DNA of 64,000 bases from Campylorhamphus procurvoides (lineage: Eukaryota; Chordata; Aves; Passeriformes; Dendrocolaptidae), in assembly GCA_013396655.1 (NCBI GenBank), contig WBMV01003373.1, positions 252,594-316,593 of the forward strand, read 5' to 3'. The notes under the pieces are model-generated. The model searched no databases. It was not told the DNA's origin and saw only the letters and a program-made list of their open reading frames with translations. Of the stretch, positions 27,501 through 40,927 are shown piece after piece. The first letter of the stretch is position 1. Each line of letters opens with the position of its first letter. Both the position numbers and the translations under genes were made by a program.

Positions 27501-30089
27501 GTAGTGAATTCTTTTCATTTCAACAAAATTGCATATCTTTTAGACAGACAACCCAGGGAGAAAACAAAATTCACAATAAATAATAAAACCATGTTGTCTT
27601 TGTAAAGGATTTGCAGTCAGGCTGCCTCAGAGGCTGCTATTGATGTCCAGACAATAGGTCAATCAACTTCTGGTACAGTTCACCACAAGATGCCACTGAT
27701 TGACATATGGCAGCTACAAGGTGCAGCATCTTTTCACGAGGAATTGTGGGCTTTTTTTAATCAAAAAACTGATCCACTGGAAATAACTAAAGTTTGTTGT
27801 AGGTAGATTTGTTCTCACCTTACAAGTGATTACACCAGGACTAAAGCGTTCAGGAAGACAACATTACGCACTTAACTCTGCAGCTTCAGTTATGAGACAC
27901 TAAAGCACACTTGCACAGCTGTGAACAGGGTAGCTTCTTCCAAAGCTAAATTCACATAACAAAAGTAAATTGAAATAAAATATGGTCTCAGTAATTTCTG
28001 TGAGGAAATATGTCAGCTCTGTCAGCAGTATTTATAGAAGGTTTCTAGTTTTACTGGGGGAAATAAAGAGCTTTGGTGGTTGTGCTGGACATGGTACTGA
28101 AATAGAGACAGGAAAGTGATACATAAGGTCTTGATCATTTTTAAATTCTTTAATATAGTTCCCTGGTTTTAGTGCTTTTATTTGATTTCAAAGCCTCACT
28201 GTCAGTGGACCTGTACAAATGCTGATAGATGAGACTGAGTGCAGTAAGACCCTTGTTTCACTTTTTCCACATAGGGAGTGTAATAGTCTTCATTTCCTGG
28301 TTTAGCAAATAGAAAGGGTTGGTCATTAGATAAGGATTAATCTTATTCCATCAGTCAGCCAGTAAAATCTACAAATTCGGGGTGTAGAAAAGTAGAACAT
28401 TTGTCAACAAGGTTATTTTTAAAAAAATGTTTAGAAAGGGCTATTTTCTTCTGTAGAAAACCAGAAAGGTGATTTTTAAATGTATAAACACATGCATTGG
28501 ATCAACGAAGGTCAGTCTTGATTCAGTTTCACATACAGTAATAAACACAGCCATTTTCAGATGCTTCTCTCTCTTCAGTAATGAAAAGATGAATGCTTAT
28601 TACATTTTTAAGAAGAGCTTTCTATGTACAGAAAGGTTCTATCAACTCACCTTTCAAGTTGGACCTCCAAGAAGGTGAGGGCTACATAAAATTTTCTCCT
28701 AAAAAACGTACATACACTTCAGTGCTCCAGAAGGAAATAAGTGATAAATTCTAATGTAATTATTACTTATGACAGTACATGATATTCCTGTTTTGTTGTT
28801 TATTTAATTAGGTTTGTATCTGGGCAATGCTTTATACAAAACCAAAATAAAATAATTTAGATATTTTATAATTCATGTACATTATTTTTACTTCAGTCCG
28901 TCAGGTTTATCAGTGTCCACTTACCTGAAAAAATAACAGAGGTAAGGAAATGTCAAAACTTAATTGTTTTATGCAGCTTTCTCCATAATTCAGTCTATTT
29001 TTTCTTCAGTGTCAGAACAAAAACATAATAAATTCTGGAAAAGAAATAATGAATTAGTGATTTACCAAGATTTTTCTGGGACTTTGGTATATAGACCGAG
29101 ATATCAAATTTCAACAACAAGTTGCTACGTTGAGTGAAATTGCCGTACCTGTATTAGTCCATCCAGCACAAGGCTGATTTATACCTGTCTAGCTAGGAAC
29201 CACTGACATATTTTACTGGAAATGCAGCCACATTGAATATAATTCTGTTGTTATAGAACATGGTTAATAAGGGTCTCTGTGTTTTCTTGTATTCCATGTG
29301 CTTAGTGCTACTGTGTTCTCCTCTACCATGGTGTAAATTGCATTTTCCCTCAGAGCAGAAATTTCTGTAGCCTCTCTATTTTTTCCCCAGCAATTTGAGT
29401 GTGTCTGCAGCTGTAACCTAGGCAACAGCAAGGGTTTTTTCCTCCAGTTTTCTAAATTGTCCACCTGATCATTAAGAATAAACCTCAGTGAAACTGTGCC
29501 ACCTAAACAAGCAACTGCATTTTTATCTCTGGAAAGATAACAGTTCAAGTATGAGTGAAGGTGCAAAGTAAAGGCAACATTAATGCATGCTGTGTTTTCT
29601 ACCAAAGGGAGTTTTCTTTTGCCTACAATCCCAGCCCATAATGACCGTAGTATAACCTTGAACAGGTTGAAGAGATGTGCAAACATGTTCCTACCATAAG
29701 CACAAATGGTAGTGCTTTAAATTACTTTGATCCCTGATTTCCAAGAGTTCTGTAAATATTAATTACAGCCCAACTCTCAGATAGGCAGTGAGCACACTTA
29801 TATCTGACAGTCCCTCACCAATTTCAGAGGGATCTTTGCCCAAACAAAAAGAGTATATTCAAACCTACTTTCATTATCTGTCTATCAAAGTCAGGAAATT
29901 TGACTTCAAGAAACTGCAATGCGGTCACTTTCCATGAAAGTCAGGACAACAAATTGTGCAACCAAATTCAGTAACACAACCTAGATCACCTCCAGAGGCA
30001 TCTATTAGCAGTAAATAGAGTTTGCACCTTGTAACATGCAAAATCCAGACAACGCTTACACATACTATTACTTTAATCTTTTTGTTTTT
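24584..30089. other. Non-coding AT-rich sequence, no gene seen
   Basis: No gene could be supported. The block includes the AT-rich patch at 25185-25375 (annotated below) and a minus-strand open frame of 140 codons at 29264-29686 with no recognisable domain. AGAATCACAGAAT near 26801 resembles the CR1 terminal repeat, but nothing else of CR1 surrounds it. Confidence 0.5.
25185..25375. repeat. AT-rich patch with imperfect duplication and palindrome
   Basis: Nearly all bases are A or T. Two related blocks, AAAATACACTTCTATTAA near 25279 and AAAATATACTTCAATTAAAT near 25347, suggest an old local duplication. A perfect inverted repeat with AAGTATATT arms and a 2-base centre lies at 25338-25357. No coding or mobile-element signal is present. 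Confidence 0.6.
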
Positions 30090-30500
30090 ATGGTTGGGTT
30101 TTGTTTTTTTTAATTTGACCTTTGAATTTGGAAAGCCTTGTCCTAAACATACAGCCGCGTTCCACTTTCCTGTGTTATGAAATTTAATTAACTGCATCAG
30201 AATTAAACTGACAGCTAACTGAAGGATGCAATGCAGCACCTATGCTTTGCAAACACCTTGAAAGAGGCCATGCATTTCTGAGGATTTTCGAAAGCTGACC
30301 AGTAATTGCTAAGCTTTTAATTACAAAAGAATGTCTTTTTAAAATAATGGAAAGGATATGAACTCTCATTAATTGCTCCCAATGAATAAGGTCAAGACAT
30401 TTGTCTCTCTATATTTAGCAAATAAGATGCAAGCCTTTTTTTTTTCTATCAATGTTTGCAGATCCTAATCAAGCTGATAGCAGAATTATTGACGTCATTT
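30090..30500. promoter_or_regulatory. Enhancer-like cluster of homeodomain cores plus a CRE (candidate)
   Basis: The stretch holds TAATTA cores at 30185-30190 and 30318-30323 and TAATTG cores at 30303-30308 and 30370-30375. It also holds a full palindromic cAMP-response element, TGACGTCA, at 30490-30497. The CRE contains a CpG, which is rare in this window and tends to decay where unconstrained. No repeat family or coding frame explains the block. This composition is typical of deeply conserved vertebrate non-coding elements, but the call is inference without alignment; AT-rich DNA alone gives some TAATTA cores. Confidence 0.28.
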
Positions 30501-33500
30501 CATATATTCTTACAAGACTGTTGTACAGGACTGTAAGCTGAGGAATTCTTCCAAAAATTAATGTATTCTTTCTGTATTCTTAAAAGACTGTACACCAAGG
30601 AATACGTAAATAGATGTTTTCAGTGTGATGATTCACTAGTGCTACACACATTAAATTTGCACGACCATGGCTAGAAAATTGGCAGAACAATCTATAACTA
30701 TATTCTATAAATCGCAAAAGAAAAAATGAGATATTTCAACCTACTGTAGACAAATAAAACTTCTTTGGCAAGATTTTATGTGTAGATCCCAACTCTCAAC
30801 ATCATATCACACATATATTGAGCAAAATACTGAAAAATATAAGGATCTAAAAGGTCAAAACTAGCACTCAGCGTAAAATAGTTAAGTTGGTAAAGAACTA
30901 TAAACTCAAGTTATGATCCATGCTTTTAGATAAAATGGACTTTTAATTGTACCTTTTGGAAACACTCAGAGTCACTCAGGCCAAGAACTGGCAAGTACTT
31001 TTACAGCGAGTGCTTTGCATCAGAACTCTTTGCTCCATTCAGTGCAATTGCCATGCAGTAGAGCATTTAACTTCTACATAGTTCATCTGTAAGGGTAATT
31101 CTTCTGATTTACCAATCACTTTGACATTACAGAGATGTTCCATCTCAAGAAATTACTCAAATATGTCAAGTTGTATGGATATTTAAGTCTGCCTGTGGCT
31201 GTATCTCCATGTTATTGTTAAACCTCTATATGTCATTAATCAAATCATGTGACAATGGGAATAGATCTTTAAAATATCTCAACTTTTATAAACAAGGCCA
31301 GAATTTTAGTGTCTTCCTACTGTGAGATTTTGAGCCAGATTATGAAAAATCTTGTTGGTGCACTAGGGCCTCTGAAAACCTCTAACCACTCACTTCAGAG
31401 CCTAGGTAGCTGCTACAGTCTTCCTGGAAAACCTGGCAAAAAATGAAGATAGATAACTTCTGAAAATCTGTTGGATAAGAACAATCATTCCTTAATCCTA
31501 CAAATTAGGATGTATGGAGATACACTATGATTTAATATTAGCTCATTTTATAAAATACTATCAAGGAAAGAGCATTCTGACATATCATCTGATATAAAAA
31601 TCACTTGATATGAGCAATGAAACACTGCTTAGATCCATAAAGAGTATGGATAAAATGCTCTTTAGAGATATGCACAAGCATTTTGGGGAGCATCCTGTGA
31701 AATCATTCAAATGCCCCAAGTTAGTTTGTGTATTACTGTTTGTGTAAGATGATTTTGAATGAATGTTTATAGATTACTTTTTTTCCCATTTGTTTCTATG
31801 CTAGGCTTTCAGCATTTGAAACAGTTTCCATCCCAGAATGTAATTTGAGTCAGATGCTGAAATTTCATAACTATTTTTTTTATGATCATCTCTTATTTAG
31901 GTTCTTTTAGGGAGTACTTCAGAGGTTTTTCAATAAGCACTTGACTATGTTTTCATTTGTGCCACATTTGAAAGATGCCTGAGCTTCAAGAAGAAAAAGG
32001 AATAAACCTCATTTTTCTTTCTTCAGTTCCTTATCCTTAAAGAACTGATTTGCTCTCTCAGATGCTATTTAGAACTTTTCAGGATACACTGCTACATACT
32101 GCAAATATTATTTGAATTCCAATCTCAAATGAAACATAGTCTTTTGAAGGCATAAATGTCACCTTTGTTGATTATGTCCACACTTGTATTTTCTAAGGAA
32201 GAGATGAAATATTTCTATATCTCAAAAGCAAGAGATATATGTATCACAAAAAATCTCTTACTAATTCTATACTTACAAGCCTCCACTTTGATTGGCTATT
32301 ATTTTTTTGGTTTTTATTAAACAAGTTAAAAATCTGACGTTATGTCCAACAGTGTACAACTACAGTCATGTGAAAGTGCAGACCAAACATAAGGCTATTA
32401 CTCAACAAGGAGAATTATTATGCTATGAATGTATTGTTTGATAAAAGCCCCTAAGTAGAGTGGTGTATGTATTGCTGCATTATATTAGCTAGTCAGCCAT
32501 CGCACAGGCAATTCAAACTTGCCTCCATTGTTCAAAAACATACCTCAACGTTATCTTTAGGGTACTGTCTCTGAGGCAAATGAGTAAATATAAGTTTCTC
32601 TTTTCGATGGTGGCCTTTCTGGGGTTGACAGTAACTACAGCAATTTGCTTCCATAAACTGTGAGTCACACAGGCTTACAAAATGATGTTAATTCAGTCAA
32701 TTCAACTTTGTAGTCCTCAACCTGTTTAACTGCATTATGACTGATGCCTCAAATTATATTTAAAATGTGACCCCTTAAATCCTGATGTGAGACCCACCTA
32801 AATCACTACTTACTGCAAGATGAAGACACTGATTACTGTTCTGAATACACCTAAGCTCATTGGTTTTCATTTAGATGATGAGACTTAGTGAATCTGTGTC
32901 ATGATAAATTTGTCGGGTACATGAAGCATAGGGCTGTAGGCACCAGGATAATTTGCCTGAACAGGAGTAAAATGCAGTGAGATTAATCCACTCTGCCATA
33001 AAGGACCAATGGAACTGGAAAGCGAAAATGTAATGTCCGACCTATTCTTTCCTTCAGAAAGTCCAAGTTGAGGAAATTGCCTTCTAAACTGGAAAGGTTC
33101 AGATTATTCAAAGGTACTTTTTCTTTTTGGGGAGATTATTGTGAAACTCCAAGACACTGTGTAACTTGTTTCTCTATCTAGGCACTTAATTTCTATTTCC
33201 TTCACTTCTACTTTGCAGTAACACTGGCCAGGTAGTTTCCTGTGTCTTAGTACTTTCTAAATATGCTAACATAAGGTATTACTTGTTGCCTTCCCACAAG
33301 GTGAGCATCAGGAATGATCAGGTAACTGATGTTTACCAACCCATTATTTCTTTTGATCCGTGTGTATAAGCCAAACTCTGAAGTTGTCATAGCAGGACCC
33401 TCAAGATCCCTTTTTTTCCATGCTTGATAGACACCCACACTACAGAATCCTGATCAGGAGATCTCCTGTAGAAGGCACCAAGATATTCATCAAGAGTTTT

Positions 33501-36441
33501 ATATTCTTGTTTCCAGCCAGGCAGAACAGAGATTTGAATGCTTAGGAGTTACCTAACCATCACATTTTTCTGAGTGGATATCTCTCTGTCCTTTTCCTTT
33601 TGTACAGGGTTGGTCTATTGAAGCATGAATCCTGATTGCCAGCTTTCTTCTTCTTGTTGTTTCTCTCCACTCTTTGTGATGTGGAAATCAAGCTGACTTA
33701 GTTGCAAAACAGAACTTTTCTACAGGTTACACTTTGATGCTCACAATTTCTTCTCAGCAGATGTAGCCACCTGGCTACAATTCCACTTGAAACTGACTCT
33801 CTTAGTTGTGAACTGCTGGGCTAAGACTTTCCCTTTTTTTTGAATTTCATAACTTGTTTAAGTGACTTCCAGTTGTTTCTCCACAGGACCTTTTCTCAAG
33901 TCTAAAGCCCCCATTCACTGAGGGACAAAGGGCATCACATGGGCTATGGGGAAACTGCACTGCCCAGTGGAGCAGTGTTCGGGCACTCTCTGAAACTCGT
34001 GTTTGGATGACTGATTTTTCTGCAGTGCTACCAGAAATGTACCTTGAAAACAAAATTATTTTGTCATGAAAGGATAATAGAAATGGGAAAAAAATGCACA
34101 AGTGGAATTTTTGAAAATATTAGACTGAACCTTTCAGCCCAGATACACTAAAATACCAAAACAGGAACATTAGCAAGACAGTCCTTGCAGCAAGTTGACT
34201 TACACAGGAGCTGTGTGTGTGGTAAAAGTGATTTTTTTTTTGTCCTTTTTTTCTCCAAATGAAAAATATTTAGCATGCCTTGTATAAAAGGGATTGGGGA
34301 ACCACTACAAGTTGAAAAGGTCTTAAGTTTCATGAGACAAAAACATGTAATCTGAACCTCCTTACCCCACTGGATTCCCCATTGCTAAAGTAATTTGAAC
34401 AGAAATGACCCCAGAAGTCCAGCAGTTTAGGAAAGGAAAAATAATCATTCTGTTCTGAGTAGAAAGACATGTTGCTTATATGAGATAAATTAGACTAAAA
34501 ATGCCAGTACCTCAAATCTGATGGAAAGGAAAAAGCCTCTTCACTTGAAGGGGAACAGGAGGCTATTTTTTAAGCAGAGAAGAAATTCAGAGAAGATTGC
34601 TGCAGAATTATCCTTACCTTCAGTAAACCAAACACTAAAAAATGATGCATAAAACAGAAGTAAAACTGAAAAAAATTGCTGAAAATTATATATGCTGTGA
34701 ATATCAGTGTAAAAAATTACCAGACTAGTATGAATTTAAGCCCTTTTTTTTCCACATTAAAAGAGTCTAAGAAAAGATAGATTTTCTATAATCACATTAC
34801 TGAATAGAACCTTTTACTTTTATTTTTATTTTATTTCAATTATTGCAAGTTAAATCCAAAAGCAAAAATTTTAGCTCTTTTAAGTAGTGACATCTGAAAA
34901 GTATGCTTTTTTGGAAATACACACTTACATGCCAGCTTTGAATGCAGGACTGTTTCTCATGATAAAATTGCCATTGGCAGAAAAATAGATCTGGAGCAAT
35001 TTGAATTATAGGTTCTTATTTTGCAACAAAAACTCTGTGAATACAAGTGGCAGTCCCATAAAATTTCCTAAAGGAGCAGACCACTGCAATCCTAAAATTC
35101 AGGCTTTAGTTTGTTCTGCTTTGCTCAGAGACACATTTGAACAGTACATTCTATGTGGATATGTAAATACAATGCCATAAGAAAGAAAAAAATATTTATG
35201 CCTGGTTTAGTAAATTGACTGGTAGAAAATTCTCCAATTAAAGGAATCAAATTAAAATTATTACACCACATGAACTGATGATAAATGAAAATTCAACAGC
35301 AGTGATCTTGCCAGGATTGCAGCGTCCAACACAATCTGTTATGTGGCTAAGTGCCATTATTTTTTTATTGGTTAACGTGACATAAGGAATATAGGAGAAG
35401 ATAATTTCATTAAGTAGCAGCCATTCTCCTATGGAAGTACCTGGCTTTGCAGGTAAGTTATCAATCCTTGCAAGACATACTGTGAGTTCAAAAAGTGGAA
35501 CAGGAAAATCAGCAGGGGATGAGTCAGCCACAAGAGAATTTAAGTTTCAGTTTAGAAAAATATCCACAGCTCAAATACATACAAGTTAAAAGCAAAGGAA
35601 AATCCTTTATTTCTTTCTAGCATCCAAAACAGGTGTCATCTCCCTTCCTGTGTGCTTTCTACAGTCCAGTCTTTTTTTTCTCACAGTGGAAAAAGCTCAG
35701 AGTAATCAGAAATTTCAAGAAACAGATGGTTTGTTTTATCCAAGCAATTCCAACTGATTTAATAATTCTCTGGAGGGGAATAAAAAATAAAATAAAAAAA
35801 TAAATTAAAAAATTTAAAACTTAAGTAAGGAATAATGGGAAGAAAATGAGTGTAAGAATTTAACCAAAGAGATATGAATTGAAAGAAATGAAAAACAATT
35901 TGATTCATTACTTTGTTTTGATCGTAGCTCATATTCAGATCTCTCTTTGCACCCAAACTTCACAAGTCGAACTATTTCTAAAACAATTATTCATTTTGTT
36001 CCTGAAATGCATTGCACAAAGCAAGAAGAAACTAAAGTACAAAGGAAACTAGGGGAAAAGGTCAGGCCTGCTGCATTTTCTTTTTATTCTAGAAGAGTTA
36101 ATCAATGTTTAGCATTTCTTTCTTGAAATATGTTGCATCTAAATGTAATGTCAATTATTTTCTTTACTTTGTAAATTCATACTTCTGATGTGGAAAGTAT
36201 ATTCAGTTGGCTTAATTTTCATGCATGTTCCTATTTCTAGTCAGAGAGAAAAAGACACCTAAAAGTGACACAAAGAGATTAAATAAGGCAGTTAGGAAGA
36301 TATGGCCTTCCAAGGGGAACACATTCATTAAGTTTATGGTCTTAGGTGGAATTTTGACACTCTGCAAATAATAAGAGCCTTCAGCAGATAAGCAGTATTA
36401 TAAATGTTTGGTAGTAGAAAACGCATCAAACTTCGTCTACC

Positions 36442-36464
36442 TATTTATTAATTTATTTATTTAT
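36442..36464. repeat. (TTTA)n microsatellite
   Basis: About five TTTA units, slightly interrupted. Confidence 0.75.
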
Positions 36465-39400
36465 CTAAAGAAAAATATCTCCCATCCTCTAAAATTAACA
36501 GTTTCTCTAAAGCTGCCACAGCCCTAAACCACATCCTGTGTTTGAGAAGATATGATAGATGACTGTTAATAAACTGGAAAGCACTGAAATGCAGATAAAG
36601 CAGTAGCTAAAATGTAGTGCAAACAATAAAAATTGAAGTAATAATTAGAATAAATAAACAAGAGACTTGAAAATGTTTACAAGTGAGAAGCAGGAAAATC
36701 TATAGATTATTTCTAATCATGTACTAGATGTTTCATGTATCTGTTGTTCACGTTGGATGAATCAACACTGAAATATTAATTTTACAAATCAAACCATGTA
36801 AATACAGGTATTGATCATTCTATGTAACTAGAACTTTAAGAAACCCATAATTGGGAAGAACCTGATGTCCAACCCCCTACAGCATCCTGAATTTACGGAG
36901 CTGGAGAAATAAGCTCTTTTGTAATACTGAGTAGGTTCTGCTTGTAGTAGATTCCTCTTGCCTCAAAATGTTTGAAAGACAAAACTCTCAGAGATCAAGA
37001 ATCTCCCTGGAGCACAATACCATTGCATTCAGGAGAAAAGCAAACAAGATCTTCATAACTATAAGGCATAGATATTAAATATGCTTCTTAAGGTAAATCT
37101 GGAGGACCATACAGACGCATGCTTGCCATGACACCTGGAGGAGAGCTAATATGACTTCATGGCTTTTGGTGCAGGGATAAAGTACTTCTTAGCAAGGCCT
37201 GACATCCTTTTCAAACTAGATTTGGCAGGAGCGGGGAATGCAGTGCTTGTTCAGTTCCATCTGTGCCTGCCTGCATAGGCACTCTCTTCCTAGGCACTTC
37301 TACCTACCTTTTTTTGAAATCAGTAAGACTAAAGCATCTTATAGGATTTCAGCACCTAGTCAGAAGCCTCAGGATCCCTGAAAACAACTCATGGACATGA
37401 AACTGGCAATATAGCCATAGGAACCAAATGTTGAAGAGGTTTTTCCTCTCTGTCCAAATAGTATTGTTCAGTGAACTGTTTTTGGCAAGAAGCCTTCTAG
37501 CCTTGGCAAGAAAGGCTTATACTGACAGCTTCAGCTTACATGAACCTCATGTACCTGCCAAGAGCTTTTAGGCAAAGGCCTAGATTTGCATTGCTTTAAA
37601 TATAATATGTAACTCCAGGATTTTACATATATTTTCTTAGTTTACATGAATCTGAAAAACTGAAGAAGAGGAAATTATATCAAGTGAAATAAAAAAAGAA
37701 ACAGTGTGAGACTCCAGTATTTTTTGAGGTCAGACTGAGCCCAGAAGAGTTTTACATATCTTTTTTCTCACACATAGATCTGTGAGATGTACATAAAAAT
37801 GATCCCCATACAAACTTTTCCAACACAAATCAGGAAACTGTACAACATTTTTAGGAAGTGTCCATGTCTGCTTTATTTACTCACCAGCATAAGCCACTAC
37901 TAGAAGTGTTTTCTCTCCCTCCAAGGGTGAGGCAGCAAAAGAAGAGAAACAGTCTACAAGAGTACAACTATTCCCTAGTAAAAAAGTGCAGTCCGAAATG
38001 CTGTGAGATTTCAAGTAGCAAGAGGGCAACTCTAAAAAACCAATATTAAAAAAATAAAAAAGCTTATTTCACACTATCTCACTAGCTGTCAGATATCCTG
38101 TTGTGAACAGTAGGATTGACTGTACCTTGTTGAACTTGTGGTGACTGGAGTGACACGTGTTACAAGCCCTGCATAAGATAGGAAGCTGTTAAAGAGCTCT
38201 TTCTTGTCCTGATCTAAAGGTAGAGACTGGCTAAGGATTACCAGGATACCAGCCCGAATGTGATTATGCCAATGACTGGGTGTGCTCCTGGGCAGGAAGA
38301 GACAGAAGACTGGGGTCAGGTCTTTACTGCAAGGTAAGCATGGTGTCAAAATACAAGCTAACTGCAAAGTCTGAAGCAACACTGGTTCAGCTGAACTGCT
38401 CAGGTCCCAAGTGGCTACCAGTATGCAGCCCTCCATTACACTCTGAAAAGGTACCTACATGGAGATGATGAAAGTACTTTAGCTAATTAGTTTGAATTAC
38501 AGCTTAGAAATACTGGTTTGCAACAAATACAAGCAAACAAGTAAACCAATCAAGTCACCCTTACTCCTGTGCCTCTGGAATATTGTCCATAGGATTTATG
38601 TTTTGGGACTGGTGTTTCTAACAGTATGTTTGAATAAGAGGGAGAGGAAGAGAATAGGTTCTTTTTTTCTTTCAGAGTAAATCTTTTATCAGGTTTGCAG
38701 TAGGAAAGAAGGTCCTTTTTTTCTGAAAGGTACTGCATGCTGTTTTCACACTCCCCAAGAGCATCAGTTTTATGATACTATTTTTATATATTTCAGGCAA
38801 TTTTCCCATTGCCATAGACTGTGGCAAAATTAAAATATAATCCACATTCAGTTGTCAGTCTTTAAAATGAAAGATATTTCTAAAGCTTATAATTCACAGA
38901 TTTCAAAATTCATAATAATTAAGGTTAATTCCTGTTGTTGCAGAAATAGAATGAACTTTTAACATTTTAATGGAAATCTAAGTTTATAGGGAACTGCATA
39001 GTTCCTTAAAAACAGTGGAACTGAGTGCCTAGAACTGTAACATAGAAGAAGCAAAATGAGCTGATGCTTATCTATCCCACAAGCAGTTCTCCTCACATGC
39101 TTATTTCCCCTTTTTTGAATGAAGAACAATGCAGATTAGTTCTTTTAAGCTATGATTATCACTTCATCTATTACAAGATAAAACTTCCCTCCCTCTATAC
39201 TGTAGCTTCCTTGTATTTTCTTAGTTACTGTAATAGGAACCAGACTTGATTTCTTTCCTGTTTTCTTTAACTGGAAAGAGAAATTATCTCAAATTATCTT
39301 ATATTCTGCTATAGGTCCATTTCTGGGACATGCAAATGTCAGACACAGGCACATTTCTTGTCAGTCCCTCTCCTTTGGTAGTGCAGATTTCTTTTCAATT

Positions 39401-40580
39401 AACATCTATACCTATGGCTCATACTAAGTAAATATTTGCACCAGCCTCTACCTCTAGCTGATCAAAGTTCCTTACGAAAACAAAGTTCATTTATCCCTAC
39501 TAGATGGAGATCTTTAATGGAAGAGTCAATGTCATATATTGTTAATTGCCTGAATGTTAGAGGCCTCATTTAAGCTCCTCATCCAAACTCCTAAGATTTC
39601 TGACATCACTGAAACAAGAAGGGCAACTCACACCATAAGAAAATAGGTAGACTGAGTCTTCTTTCAGAAATGCCTTTTTATCTTGGCTAGGGAGGGATCA
39701 CAATAAACCAGTGGAGACTGAAATACACAAAGTTTGTAAAGCCTATGTGACAAGTAGTTCCCTCTGAAAACACAGCTTTTAGCCTGTTATTTTCCTGTGA
39801 ATAACCCAGTCACTCTTGCTTGTACTTAGCACAAGACTATGTCAATATAATTTGCCTAATGTTTTAATGAATTACTCGAGTGTATTGCTCCATAAAGAGC
39901 TGTGGCCACCTAAAGAGGACAAATGAAAAGACCATGCCTCATACTGAATCTGAACACTTACCTGTTTAACATCTACAAGTCACAGAGACCTTGGGCAGGA
40001 AAGAGCTTTGCAGGCAGTGCAACACAAAGAACCACAGGAATCCTCTAAAGCTACTTAAAATTCTTTCAAAATGAAAATAACTCATTTGAAGAAAATACTT
40101 CCTGAAATATTTGTAAAGCCCTTCAGGTATTTGTTATTATACTTCGTACAGTCTCACCTAAGTTCAAGAAACCTCTGATAGAAGTCTCTGCCTATAAACA
40201 ATGGTATCTTAGATGAATCCAGGTAAGGAATATTGCTTTCTCATCAGAGTGCAATGAGCACAAACTATCTGGAAAAAAGGGAAGATTTCACTTTGTCTGT
40301 ACTGAAGTAACAGCTGCAAATTATATGAGGCAGCCACACAGAGGAGGAAATACAAGACTAATTGCTAGAGAAGTGTATAGGTCCATGCTAAAGAATGTCT
40401 AAACTACTGATGCTTCTTTGATTTCATTGAAAATACTGTTATTGCAGGGCAAATAACAATGAAGAAACCACAATGCACAGCTCCAAGATTACTGTTTGCT
40501 TTTGAGCTTTTTTTTGCTTTTCACTTTTTCCCAAAACTAAAATAAAACAAAAAAAATAACCATAACAAAAGTGTGCTTCA

Positions 40581-40604
40581 CAAAAAACAAAACAAAACAA
40601 AACC
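40581..40604. repeat. (AAAAC)n simple repeat
   Basis: Three to four AAAAC units in A-rich context. Confidence 0.8.
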
Positions 40605-40906
40605 CCACACAAATGTAAGTCGTCAACATAAGTGAGTTGAAGGTTTCTGGTAAGAGAATATATTTTAGACAACCCCTTTTAAATGTTCTACAGCATTGCA
40701 ACAATTAACACCAACACAACTAGTATGACATTAAGATAGTATTTTGATCTGAGATGATTTTGATTTGACTTGCTGAAGCCACCGCTAACTTTTCAAAATC
40801 CTTAAACCAACAATATGAATTAAGAGAGCAGTCTTAATTTTGGACATGACAAAAATAACTCTTCTTGGTGGAGTGTGGGTGCAGAGATGATTGGGCATGA
40901 AAGGAT

Positions 40907-40927
40907 TGTGTGTGTATATATATATAA
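40907..40927. repeat. (TG)n(TA)n microsatellite
   Basis: A short TG tract passes directly into a TA tract. Confidence 0.8.

Noticed and set aside
29264..29686. 140-codon open frame, minus strand
   Set aside because: No recognisable family or conserved residues; mixed composition typical of translated non-coding DNA.
36845..36900. Possible reversed CR1 3' end (TTGGGAAGAACCTGATGTCC)
   Set aside because: Resemblance is limited to about 35 bases with gaps and cannot be told from chance by eye.
37260..37380. Words such as TAGGCACTTC and TTTCAGCACCTAG recalling old amniote interspersed repeats
   Set aside because: The match is vague, from memory, and without definable ends.
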